21,797 bases of DNA, taken from assembly GCA_000226015.1 (NCBI GenBank), contig JH152823.1:372455-394251 (forward strand), in the 5' to 3' direction. Shown piece after piece: positions 11,021-20,676 of this stretch. Made by a program: the position numbers and the translations under genes. Under the pieces are notes generated by a model. The model was given only the letters and a program-made list of their open reading frames with translations. It did no database searches and was not told the DNA's origin. Source of the DNA: Mnemiopsis leidyi. Its lineage: Eukaryota; Ctenophora; Tentaculata; Lobata; Bolinopsidae. Each line of letters begins with the position of its first letter. Position 1 is the stretch's first letter.

Positions 11021-12125
11021 ATGGTTGATGCTGCTACAAAGAAAACACTCGCTGCTATTCCCCTCCTCAAAACAAAGGCAGGTCCTAGAGACAAAGAGGA
11101 GTGGCCAATGAGATTAAAGGAGGAAGTAACCAGTCTCATTAAGGTAAAGTTACTAAAATTAGCTGTTTTTTAGATCACGAAGTCGAACTTTTCGAATATC
11201 ACTTAATCTTACCAGGTCCTTGTTTCAGTATATTCAGAACAACAAAGAAGCAGATAATGATTGGTTGAGGATTCAGAGTAACAAGGAGGGAACAAGGTGG
11301 TTTGGCAAGTGTTGGTACATACAGGATTACAAGAAGTATGAGTTTGAGTTGGAGTTTGATGTGAGTACTCAATAGTCATGCTATTTTTACAGTACATTTA
11401 CAGTTTTCGTTAAGACCAGGATCTTTGGGCTGGGATTTCCTGCTATCTTTTTGTGTGATCATTTATTACTTAAACGCAAAAACTTGATTAAAGTTTTAGT
11501 TATAAATGACAAATGTAAGCTAACATTCAGATTCCAGTGACATATCCTAGTACTGCTCCCGAAATAGCGATACCTGAGCTCGATGGTAAAACTGCCAAAA
11601 TGTACAGGTTGGCAAATTACTTAGATTTGGTAAATCCGAATTTGTCTAAGGAATGAAATTTCACACAAATTTCTCTAGTATAAGTCTGACCCCATAGTCA
11701 ATAGTTATGTTTCAGAGGAGGGAAAATTTGTCTGACTGAACATTTCAAGCCTCTGTGGTCAAGGAACGCTCCCAAATTCGGGGTTGCACACGCTCTCGCC
11801 CTAGGAGTAAGTATGAAGTAGTTTTGATTGATTCGATATGTGAGAATGATCACGAAATAATATGACAGAATTGAGAATAACGTAATTGATCATTGTCTTG
11901 ATTTAATCAAATTATGGAAAATTTCAACTTTATGGTCAAAACCGGGCGAGTCAATAGATTTAAGTCCTTATAATTTCATGATGTTGAATTTCGGCTTATT
12001 TCATGTCGGTACAAATGCAGATAGACAAAACATTTCAGTTGGGCCCGTGGATGGCAGTAGAAGTGCCGGAACTTATAAAACGTGGTGTGGTGGTGCACAA
12101 AGACGACCAGCCGAGCGGCGAATAG
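11021..12125 (+). CDS. UFC1: UFM1-conjugating enzyme 1 (E2), five exons
   Basis: Coding exons are 11021-11143, 11229-11360, 11531-11607, 11716-11806 and 12039-12125, giving 169 residues (human 167). UFC1 takes UFM1 from the E1 UBA5 as a thioester and passes it on with the UFL1 ligase complex at the ER. Substrates include ribosomal protein RPL26. The catalytic cysteine is Cys116 in [10 protein letters not shown], the same number as in human. The TAK motif that replaces the usual E2 HPN is at 106-108, and the conserved Arg23 lies in KAGPRDK. The ATG at 11021 is chosen because MVDAATKK aligns with the family N terminus. The frame stays open upstream to 10865, but that part is unlike any UFC1. 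The gene follows GTPBP4 by 308 bp on the same strand and converges with the next gene. Confidence 0.97.
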
Positions 12126-12312
12126 TAATAACTACAGTTAGGGATTTTTGGTGATTCTGAGGGATTAAATTTATCAGTCGAGTTTTAATTTTAGCATTGA
12201 AATTACTTAGATGATGATGTCAAATCACTCAATACGGATTGTAACCTGAATTTTTAGACTTCATAGCGGTTATACTGTTTTCGGTTCTTTGCTTTCCTAA
12301 TCTGTTGTGAAC

Positions 12313-12318
12313 AATAAA
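12313..12318 (+). terminator. Poly(A) signal of UFC1
   Basis: Canonical AATAAA (ACAATAAAAACC), 188 nt after the UFC1 stop codon and the first on this strand after it. Confidence 0.65.
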
Positions 12319-12896
12319 AACCACATACATTTTGCTTGGAATAAAATCATGAAATGCATACAATTCATCACATAGACGCATACATATTGCAATAGTGTAA
12401 ACGAATCAAAATTCAAAAGCGCACGAATTGTTTACAAAAACTGAGCAGGGTGCTGCAAATTTTACTATATGTACCTGTATCAAAGTTTTTAATATTAAAA
12501 CTATTACTAGTAAGTTAGTTCACATATCTTTAAAATGGAGTGAATGAAGTTGGGCTGACTAAATAATGGACAGTTTCAGTTTTAGGCAAAAATTAAAAAA
12601 GCTCAAGGTAGACAATTTGTGCAAAGAAAACTTTGTTTAGTATGTTTTTGCTGGATTCTTAACCTTGTTATTTTAAAAATGGATGATCAGACGGTAGTCT
12701 TCAACTGTTCAAGTTGAGTTGTTATCAATTAGGATTGATTTAAATTCTAACTGTTATAAATACTGAATGATGTATATTGATGAAATTAAAGTGCAATTTT
12801 AAATCTAAAGCAAATATGTGTGATTATTACTGCTGACAATTACAAACGATTCTCAAACAAATACATGCTAAAAATGTGGAAAACTCCAGCTATCCT

Positions 12897-13020
12897 ATCG
12901 CGTATCGACCCAGCGCTGTCCCAAGCTCATTTGTACCACCCAAAAATTCCTAACCATAAAAAATTTAACTCAAGCCCACCGATATCAATTTAGCGACTTC
13001 GGACACTGGGTCGATGCGAT
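12897..13020 (-). repeat. Imperfect inverted repeat in the 3' UTR of the minus-strand gene
   Basis: The left arm 12897-12921 and right arm 13001-13020 pair over ATCGACCCAG (ten perfect bases) plus flanking ATCGC and TGTCC, with a 79-nt loop. It begins 60 nt after the stop codon of the convergent gene and would form a stem-loop in its 3' UTR. Confidence 0.55.
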
Positions 13021-13079
13021 CAGTTCCACTGAGGAGCTGCGCTAACACAAAACTAAAGCTAACAAAACCCTGAGTCTGT

Positions 13080-16000
13080 TCAACCGTACCGCTTCTTTCG
13101 CAGCATCTTCTCATCGTCTGAATCGTAGTCTTCTTGTAGTAAGTTCCTGTATTCCTTCTCGACGTCTCGTTCCTTCGACTGAAAGAACAGGTCTGTAAGC
13201 AGTGGTATAATTACTAAATTTGTACTGATGTTGTAACTTGGACGGTAGCCAGACAGTCAATATAAATGCATGGCAAGGAGGTTAATAAAATTAGATCCTT
13301 ATAATCGTATTTGTATACCCGTGTCGAAGAATTGAGCTACAGTAGGATTCCGATTTCCATTAAAATGTTAAAACATTGATCAAGTAATGAATTCAAGATA
13401 TTTTCCTGAAACACGTGTTTCTGGCACTTTCTTCAATTTCATGCACATGCAAAAATAAGCAACATATGAAATTGTACCATTTGTAGCTGTAGGACCCGGA
13501 TCTGGGACCAAAAAGGTTAAATTAAAAACGATTTGACTATAATTTATTACCATGCAAGATGATTAAAAAAAATTTAATGACTTATTATGTGGGTGAGACA
13601 GCGCGAGAGGGCAAAGCAGAATGACAAAAATGGACATCTATATCAGTCTTGCCATTCCAGCCACTATTAGGTATCAAGTTAAGACTGGCAACTGCGAAGG
13701 CACTCGCTTAATGCTTATGTCAACCCCATGCAGACAAGGTGAGATCACAAAGAACTCACTTTGTTACACTTCCCGGTACTTAGGTTTATTGATCGGCGAA
13801 GTTCTGCTCCGAATCGACTTGCAAACCTTGGAGAAACAAACTTACAATTGGCCAACAAATAGGTACTTAGAATAGCTTTGCCGACACTAATTATAATCGT
13901 TTATAAAACGGTAATTCTCCAAATCATGCTCTTCAGATGTTTTAAATGCCAAGAATTTTTTCTGGAAATTTTATTTTTAGTTCGAATCAGTTTTTTTGCA
14001 AAATCCCATGCAGAGGGCTCAAACTTTCTTAGGATCTCTATCAGCAAATAGTGGTACATTGTCCTAGCCATTCCTTTAGCTGAAGCCTAAATGCATCCAC
14101 TCACCGTGGCAACTAATAACAAAAACTTACAAAAAAACTAACTTTAACTTTCACATCTTTTATTGCAATGAAAAATAGAAATGCAACTTGGCCGATCGTT
14201 GAAAATTTGCAAGCCGTAGCTCTAAGTATCCATGTACTATAATCCATTGACTTTGTACTCACTACTCAATATCATGTCCAGTTTGTGGACGCCACGGTAG
14301 GCCGAATTTTTGTCATTTCAATCATACATTTAAGTTTAAGTCTGACATTTAAATAGCTAAGCAGACAACAAATTTCCAACTAACAACCACATCTAAGCTA
14401 TTAGCTAACTAGGGTTAAAGGGTTGTAACTAACTGAGCTCAGTGCAAACAACCGACACTTACAATGTAAGTTACATAAATTAACAGTGAGACAATTACTA
14501 TACCTTTTTACGAGCGATGTATAGAACGTAAACTACAACAACCGCTACCATGGCGATGACAATAAACGCGATGACCTGCGACGTTGCTATAGCATCCGCC
14601 CATCTAGCACTCTCTGCCTCGCTTTCCTCTGCCTCCTCGATCTCCTGGGTATTTCAACTTGTCAGAAATTTTAGGAATTTAAAAAAATTCGAAATTGGCT
14701 TACCAAGACACCAAAACAACGAGGCCTAAGCTCGACCCGTTACTACAGGGTTCCACCTAAGAATAGGTCTGCTAGAGACGAAATACAAACCTTGATTTTC
14801 TCAACAATGTCTTGTTCGTTAGAATCCTGTTGTATGTTGTAATTGTCCTCAATTTCATATCCATCGTCACTGGCAGTTACTGCTGAGGTCTGCTCGGTGG
14901 GGCCCTAGTGTTGTGGTTTTTAATTGGTGAAGATAACCACTGTTCAAATTTCAAATTCAGGGGCAATATAACATACTGCTAGAGTACATTGAGGACAGAA
15001 TTTGGACGTACCGGTGAGCCTTGCGACTCCTGCGAAGCTAGGATCCCGGAAGAGGAGCTGGGTAAGGGGGTGGAACCCCCGACCTGGCCCTGTTGAACCT
15101 CCTTAGCTGCTTCCTGCTGGACAACCACGACTTGGTTGTCTGAAGAAGTCTGTTGCTGATCGACTTGGTAGCTCTGCTGCTGAACATCAGATGTTTGCTC
15201 AAGGTTGTTCGCAACAGCGTTCTGAAGATGATTGTTAAGTTGATTTGGCGCCCTCTAAAACATCTACAATGTAAGTGAGGAAGTTTAATTAAAATTAAGT
15301 CAACCCAGCTCCGTAATTCTTCAAGCGATTAAACATTAAACAACTGATAGATGAACCAGTGTACTGTTGCTGACTGAGAATGATATACCTGATTGTCAGA
15401 TGTCGTCATTGTGGACCCATTCAGCGGGTCAGCCACTACTTGGGGTTGAATTGCCTGGAGACTTTGATCATTCTGCTCAACAGTTTGTTGAGTTTCTTGG
15501 GCCGTTTGTTGAGTTTCTTGAACTGTTTGTTGAGCTTCTTGGGCTGTTTGTTGAATTTCTTGGGCCGTTTGTTGAGCAATTTCTTGGGCCGTTTGTTGAA
15601 TTTCTTGAACTGCTTGCTGAGTTTCTTGGGAGACAGAATGATCCACAACTACAGGGCTCTGCTAAAATAATGAATTAATTAGATAAACTCAGATGACCGT
15701 TAGTGACTGGTTGTCGGTTGAAATAAAAACAAGATACCTCCGTCCTCCAATTCGAGAATCCAAAAAGAAGTGTGCTCGTTATTTTGGGAAAAATAAAAAT
15801 GAGATGGTATTATCATTACCTGGTCACTGTTCTGGGTCAGTCCCTCGTTGACAACTGCTACTGGCACTACGTTTTGTGCCGGATCCTCAACAGAGTTGGT
15901 GACTTGTTCACTCTGCTGTTGTTCCGACCCTGTCTGTTGGAAGGCCACTACAGACTCCTGTTGAACATTCTCTGTTTGCTGTAAGGAGTCTGTTTGCTGA

Positions 16001-16365
16001 ACCGACACAGGTACTTCCTGTCCATCAACTTGCTGAGGTTCATCTCCACCCTCTACGACAGTGTCTGTTTGTGTGTTTGTCTGCTCGTTCGACTCTGCAC
16101 CTTCCACCTCTAAGTCCCAGGCGGGGTTGGAGGGTCTTGAAGTTGAAAGCCACGAAGTGGAGAAGAAAGATGGCGAACACTTCACTAAAAAAGAAAAAGT
16201 TTAAGACTTATTCAAACATTCTAACTTCAAATTTACGATGGCATTTGATTATCATTACTGCTATTTATCCATTCTTTCGTTTTTCAAAAAGCTGCGAAAA
16301 CCGAGATTATTTAACAATTTACCTGAATACGCGAAGAGGAGAAGTATTAGTGCCAGTTTCTGCAT
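13080..16365 (-). CDS. Glutamine-rich single-pass (type I) membrane protein, seven exons, family not recognised
   Basis: Coding exons in transcript order are 16365-16323, 16184-15820, 15661-15389, 15254-15012, 14904-14791, 14644-14504 and 13178-13080. They give 425 residues; all joins are phase 0 except the first (phase 1). The first exon encodes MQKLALILLLFAYS, a classic signal peptide, joined through a split Val codon to VKCSPSFF. Residues about 45-310 are rich in Gln, Thr, Ser and Glu with few hydrophobics, so probably extended or disordered. They include a 21-nt, 7-residue repeat of the type QQTAQEI. An acidic segment follows, then a membrane helix at about 370-390 (VIAFIVIAMVAVVVVYVLYI), the stop-transfer RKK, and a 32-residue tail with DYDSDDE and the basic end RKKRYG. 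It is likely a surface or secretory-pathway protein. I do not recognise a family and infer no function. The gene model itself is well supported by open frames and splice sites. Confidence 0.85.
13179..14503 (-). other. Long last intron of the Q-rich membrane protein
   Basis: A 1325-bp intron separates the membrane helix exon from the tail exon; it is much longer than any other complete intron in the window. It holds an 84-codon plus-strand open frame at 13621-13875 with no recognisable motif, and no clear repeat or RNA gene. Confidence 0.55.
15475..15640 (-). repeat. 21-bp tandem repeat within an exon (7-residue units)
   Basis: About eight degenerate units of the form TTGGGCCGTTTGTTGAGTTTC (plus-strand reading) encode on the minus strand the heptad QQTxQEx with x being A, V, I or T. 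One unit has 3 extra bases that add a single residue (QEIAQQ). Changes keep the minus-strand frame open, as expected for a translated repeat. Confidence 0.85.
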
Positions 16366-16372
16366 CTTTAAC

Positions 16373-16374
16373 CT
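16373..16374 (-). promoter_or_regulatory. Splice-acceptor-like site 7 nt before the membrane-protein ATG
   Basis: On the minus strand ACATTTTCCACAAG is followed by GTTAAAG and then the ATG at 16365. It resembles the near-ATG acceptors of the other three genes but is weaker (AAG rather than CAG or TAG). Confidence 0.35.
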
Positions 16375-16498
16375 TGTGGAAAATGTTTGTCAAAGATTAA
16401 ATCAGGACTGTTTTGGTGCCTATTTATCTAGTAATGTAAGGCTATGTAACAAAATACGGATAGGAAATCAGTAATATTTTCGTAGTTTATGGATAGCC

Positions 16499-16519
16499 AG
16501 TAGGCATCTGATGCCTACT
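16499..16519. repeat. Short palindrome with 10-bp arms
   Basis: AGTAGGCATC, a single T, then the exact reverse complement. Flanking GCC and GGC could extend the stem imperfectly. Confidence 0.7.
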
Positions 16520-17078
16520 TGTCTGGCATGGAATCATCTAGTACTATATTTGAACAAATCCACACAAGTTCTGTTGAAGTCACAAAGCATAAGCACTCCA
16601 AAATGCAAAATGTGACTACTTTGACATTATGAAAGAACCGAGAGGCGATGCATAGAAAGTAGAATGAAATGCGACAGAGTAAAACAAGGTATTTGAGGGC
16701 GACGCTTTAAGTGAGCACGGAACAGGTGGGTTGAAAAGATATTAACGGTACAAAGCGTAGTTGAACAAGTCTGAGAGTACATTAAACTACACAAGACGCT
16801 TCTTTGTGTTTTAGTACAATGACTGCAATACATCACCGACAGTAACAATGGAGTTTTCCTATAGGATAACGTACTAAGTTACGTAATAATGATGGGGCTC
16901 AACATCTAAATGCAATAATAAACACTATTACACTAAATTAACTAGCAGTAGACCCCGTCCTCCAGCCAGTAATAATCAGACTTTCTCCTCTCTCTTCTGT
17001 GCTCCCTCCTGCCTTCTCCATCAAACCCCCTCCTTCGCTTCTTGCTCCCTCTATCACTAACCCTACCTTTTTACTGAG

Positions 17079-17202
17079 CCACAAAGTTGACAAAATAAGA
17101 GAGCCCTCTTTAGTACTTTTAGAAAGTTTTAGGTCTGATCCCGCTAAGCTTCAAATTGTACAAGTTCTGTCCTTGACACCACTTAAAGAAGCAGAAGCTT
17201 AG
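17079..17202 (+). CDS. Possible orphan terminal exon, unrecognised
   Basis: A long pyrimidine tract from about 16980 and a CACTAAC branch-point-like sequence precede an AG at 17077-17078. The open frame that follows codes about 40 residues (HKVDKIREPSLVLLESF...) and ends with TAG. The composition looks protein-like, but no upstream exon or relative is recognised. It could be a fragment of a lost gene or transposon, or chance. Confidence 0.15.
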
Positions 17203-18269
17203 AAACAAAAAGTGCAGTTTCCATGTAGGTAGATCCTCAATTTTGGATGCTGTCAAGCACCCAAGCCACCTTGACGAACAGTTGTCAGTGTAAAAACTGT
17301 CAATTTAAAAATATCAAACTTAATAATGGCCGAACCCCTTGATTATGTAAGTAATATTTCAGTCATACGTACGTCACAAGTAATTGATTTTATTGAACTT
17401 AAAAGCAAATTTCAATACTCTAAATTGATATATTGATGTAATGACAGTAACTTCGTCAGCCTACTGAAGCTAGATTAAGATCACCACCCAAATTACTATT
17501 TAATACTGGAAAAATAGCTATGAATAGAGTTTGGTTTTACTGACAGAGCTGCTCTGCTACATTAGACTGACGTTAGACTGACGTTACAAAGACGCGGGAG
17601 TAAGCCAGAAACTGATGAAAGAAATAGGGGGACATTTAAACTTTGACGACTGAACATGGTTATTCATTAGTTGTGAGGCTATATTACTTCGAGCAAGATC
17701 TTAAAGCTGGTGGCTGAGATCTTCCTTTAAAATTTTGGATATCTCGGACTTGAAGTTAAACGGCCAAAACTTTTTAGTGGTCACCCATATTGCACTTTTG
17801 AAGATATGTTCGTATGAGTAAGTAAGATAAAAGAAGAGAGCCGTGGCCCATGAACAATAAAAGCAATCTTAGATTTGGTAGAGAACATTTGAGTTGGTGA
17901 ATGAAATCTGACTTCTTATATCCACCACACTAATCTTGCCCTAGTAAAATGAAGAATGTCAATTGAAGTGACATACCAGTACCATACTGGCATACTACCT
18001 CTACCAGCAAGTTGTCAATAGAAACATCAAGGGGATACAGCAAGAATAAACTTTTCTATCGAAATGGGTTCCATTTAAAAGCTATAGCGGACGTCAAAGT
18101 CAAAGAAAGAAATTGAACAAATGAAATCAAGATTTCAGTGAGTCCAGTCTTAAAGCTCACAAAAAGTATTGAAGGGTTTATTTCTTTGTTCCAAAAAAAT
18201 AACATATATTTACGACAAAGGCTGTGTGATGGAGAGCAGTATGCTACTATGAGTAGTATATAGTAGTCT

Positions 18270-18299
18270 AGTACTAGTATACTATAGTATACTAGTACT
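18270..18299. repeat. Perfect 30-bp palindrome
   Basis: The sequence reads identically on both strands with no spacer (centre ATACTATAGTAT). It is embedded in a TAGTA-rich stretch from about 18240. It could extrude as a cruciform. Confidence 0.85.
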
Positions 18300-18425
18300 C
18301 AAGTACAAATCACCGAAACTTGAAGGATAGAGCGAGACATCTCGCTCCCTTTTGGGGTATAATTTTAAGCACAAATAAAAGAAGTTTACATTAACGTATC
18401 GATATAATTCTAAGTGTTGAAGATC

Positions 18426-18454
18426 ATGAGCAACTGATCTTATCAGTTGCTCAT
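18426..18454. repeat. Perfect 13-bp inverted repeat (hairpin)
   Basis: ATGAGCAACTGAT, a CTT spacer, then the exact reverse complement. No gene is called around it. Confidence 0.75.
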
Positions 18455-19960
18455 ACTCTGGGCACAGCACAATGAAGCTTACCCAAAAATACAGTTTCAT
18501 ACTAGATTATATTGGGAAAACGCGACTTTTAGGCAAAAAACTTGTGCTACTGCTAACAAACAGTTTTCAGAAAGTGGTTAAAAGTTTTACAGCTTATAAA
18601 ACTCAAGGCTTAATGATTTATAGAAAAAGTTTATAGAATAATGAAGCTAATAGAAGTGACCGACTGACCGTTTAACCGTGATAAACCTTTTTGTGAAGTT
18701 ATTTAAATGTGCCAGTGGCCACCATGGTATTGGTTGTCGTACAGCTAAATTCCAAAGTTTCAACAAAGATTTATCAACTCCACAAGTGAGCTGTTACAGC
18801 ATGGAATTCTAGCTAAATAAGGGCATACCTTCGAAAATTAGGCTGGGAAATTGTACCACAAGTAAAAACAGCAAAGTTTGCAACTACCTCCAGCACAGGT
18901 GGGTTAACAAGACACCAAAAGTAAATTAAACGATGTGATCTCATCACATTTAATGGCACCAACCCATTTACTTTTCTCTGATTGGACGCTGTCCATCCTA
19001 CAGCTCTCTTATTGGTTCGTGTTCCCCACGTGATTCTGAGAACGTGTGTACAACGCACATTGCCCCATGTGATGTACTGGCCCGTATATCAACGTCGTCA
19101 TGGGAGGGTAGGCGGAGTGTTGTTAAGGTAAAGAGAAAGTTCCAGAAAAACTCCTCCAGATTCAACACGACGTTTACGTACGTGTCAGAGAAATGCATGT
19201 TTAAGCATGCGTCAGTTTGACACAATGACAAATCTTCAGTGCTACTAGTCAGTCGGTCACTTCTAGTACTACAGACTTAAAGTAGGAAGCTGCAAAGGTC
19301 CAAAAGGTGGTATACATTAGACTCTATCGGCCTGTCTGACTTTCACGTTTTTTCAATGGTCTATAGTTCTTAAAGTGTCAGTAATATGGTCACTCATTTA
19401 CTGGCCTGAAACTCAAGTACGACTAACGATTGTTTAAAGTAATACCGTCTACCGAATAGTTCATGTTATGAAAATGTTGTGTACTCTAAGTTTGGTTGAG
19501 TATCTTTAAGTTGAATATATCGGATATCAACTGACGTGGAAATTAGAGCAGCTACAAATGAATAACATTGCGGGAGACCTGTGGAAAGTGGAAAACTGGC
19601 TTATTAGACTAGACTTAATTCTTGTGGAATCAAAGTAGAGGGACGGCTCATATCTCAAATGTGTGAGATCCCAATTTGAATTAACTTATTTGATACGAAA
19701 CAAAGTCGGAGGACTGTTTTATTAATATCTTAAATGAATGTGTATTGACTGTGTATTGACTGTGGCTTCTCTCTACGTTATTTCTTTTCGCTCGCAAGTG
19801 AAGTTTTTCTTTGTGTCTCCAACATGATATTAAAAAGAAATGAGCATGCACGATGATCCAACTTGAGTTAAATGCATGCTACAGCTATACTCGAATTTAC
19901 TTTAAGCCGATAAAATTTAAAGTAGAATGTGGATGGTAGGATCCTTTGAAAAGCCACACA
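18455..19960. other. Gene-less region with a promoter-like cluster
   Basis: Apart from the CCAAT/E-box cluster at 18981-19032, nothing recognisable is seen. The minus-strand open frames at 18813-19231 lack motifs and are treated as noise. Confidence 0.4.
18981..19032 (-). promoter_or_regulatory. Promoter-like cluster: two CCAAT boxes and an E-box
   Basis: On the minus strand CCAATCAG (core 18985-18981) and CCAATAAG (core 19015-19011) lie exactly 30 bp apart, with a CACGTG at 19027-19032. CCAATCAG is the preferred NF-Y site and paired boxes about 30 bp apart are typical of NF-Y promoters. The adjacent 19080-19190 is relatively CpG-rich. No transcript is placed on it; the nearest minus-strand start codon is 2.6 kb away. 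Confidence 0.35.
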
Positions 19961-20004
19961 TATTTTATTATCTTGCTCTGCTCGCCTCTAGGTCTTCCCT
20001 TATT

Positions 20005-20260
20005 GCAATGAGACAAGCTAGCAATGAGACAAGCTGCAATGAGACAAGCTGCAATGAGACAATGAGACATGCTGCACTGAGACATGTTCAGCCGAGACAT
20101 GTTCAGCTGAGACATGCTCAGCTGAGACATGTTCAGCCGAGACATGTTCAGCTGAGACATGTTCAGCCGAGACATGTTCAGCCGAGACATGTTCAGCCGA
20201 GACATGCTCAGCTGAGACATGTTCAGCCGAGACATGCTCAGCCGAGACATGCACAGCCGA
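20005..20260. repeat. 15-bp minisatellite, about 17 units, rich in p53-like half-sites
   Basis: Early units read GAGACAAGCTGCAAT or similar. From 20079 the unit is GAGACATGTTCAGCC with small changes, starting every 15 bp to 20244. Because 15 is a multiple of 3, long open frames appear on both strands. These are by-products of the repeat. Confidence 0.9.
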
Positions 20261-20496
20261 GCGTGATGCACCAATACCGGGCCAAGTTCACAATAACTGC
20301 TTTATCGAGGAAAAAATGTGTTAAAACTAGAAAACTTCAGAACGCATTAAAAATAAAATACAGATCTAAACTAAAACATTTTCATTACACTTTCATAATG
20401 ACAGGCTTTCTTGCGAATCGAGTTTCTTCTCCCAGAAAAGGGATAGTTTCAACCCCTGTGACGTCCGACAATTGTCTTTGCTTACAATGAGTAGAC

Positions 20497-20514
20497 CACG
20501 TGGAGCCTCACGTG
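20497..20514. promoter_or_regulatory. Pair of CACGTG E-boxes
   Basis: CACGTG occurs at 20497-20502 and 20509-20514. The second, TCACGTGAC, matches nine bases of the CLEAR/TFEB-type element GTCACGTGAC. It sits about 160 bp beyond the 3' end of the macro-domain gene. Confidence 0.3.
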
Positions 20515-20676
20515 ACTTTCAAAGTTCTTCGCACCGTCTTGATCCTTTTCGCACTGGTCTTGTAACGTCGTAAAGTTGGAACGAGGAGCTCCTCAAAAAG
20601 TAGATTTGATAGGGTATCGGGATATAGTTGGCATCATTAGACGATAAGGTCGCGTCGTTAACAAGTTCACTGGGCA

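Larger units (their letters stand above)
12126..13079. other. Convergent 3' flank between UFC1 and the Q-rich membrane protein
   Basis: No coding exon is seen. It should hold the 3' UTRs of both genes. UFC1 has AATAAA at 12313. On the minus strand no AATAAA occurs before UFC1; the nearest variant is ATTAAA at 12493-12488. Confidence 0.5.
16366..18240. other. Gene-less region upstream of the Q-rich membrane protein
   Basis: It should hold the promoter of the minus-strand gene, but I cannot place it. A 10-bp-arm palindrome lies at 16499-16519. One possible terminal exon is listed separately at 17079-17202. Otherwise nothing recognisable is seen on either strand. Confidence 0.4.

Noticed and set aside
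13621-13875. 84-codon plus-strand open frame
   Set aside because: It lies within an intron of the opposite-strand gene and has no recognisable feature.
17324-17346. Possible first exon MAEPLDY followed by GTAAGT
   Set aside because: ATG and donor look good, but I find no in-phase following exon on the plus strand.
18813-19231. Two overlapping minus-strand open frames over the CCAAT cluster
   Set aside because: Composition is atypical for protein, with no motif, and the sequence is better explained as regulatory.
19927-20490. 187-codon open frame with RHVQP-type repeats, and the antisense HVSAE and MSRLN repeats
   Set aside because: A 15-bp satellite without stops opens several frames on both strands. 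The non-repeat ends show no domain.
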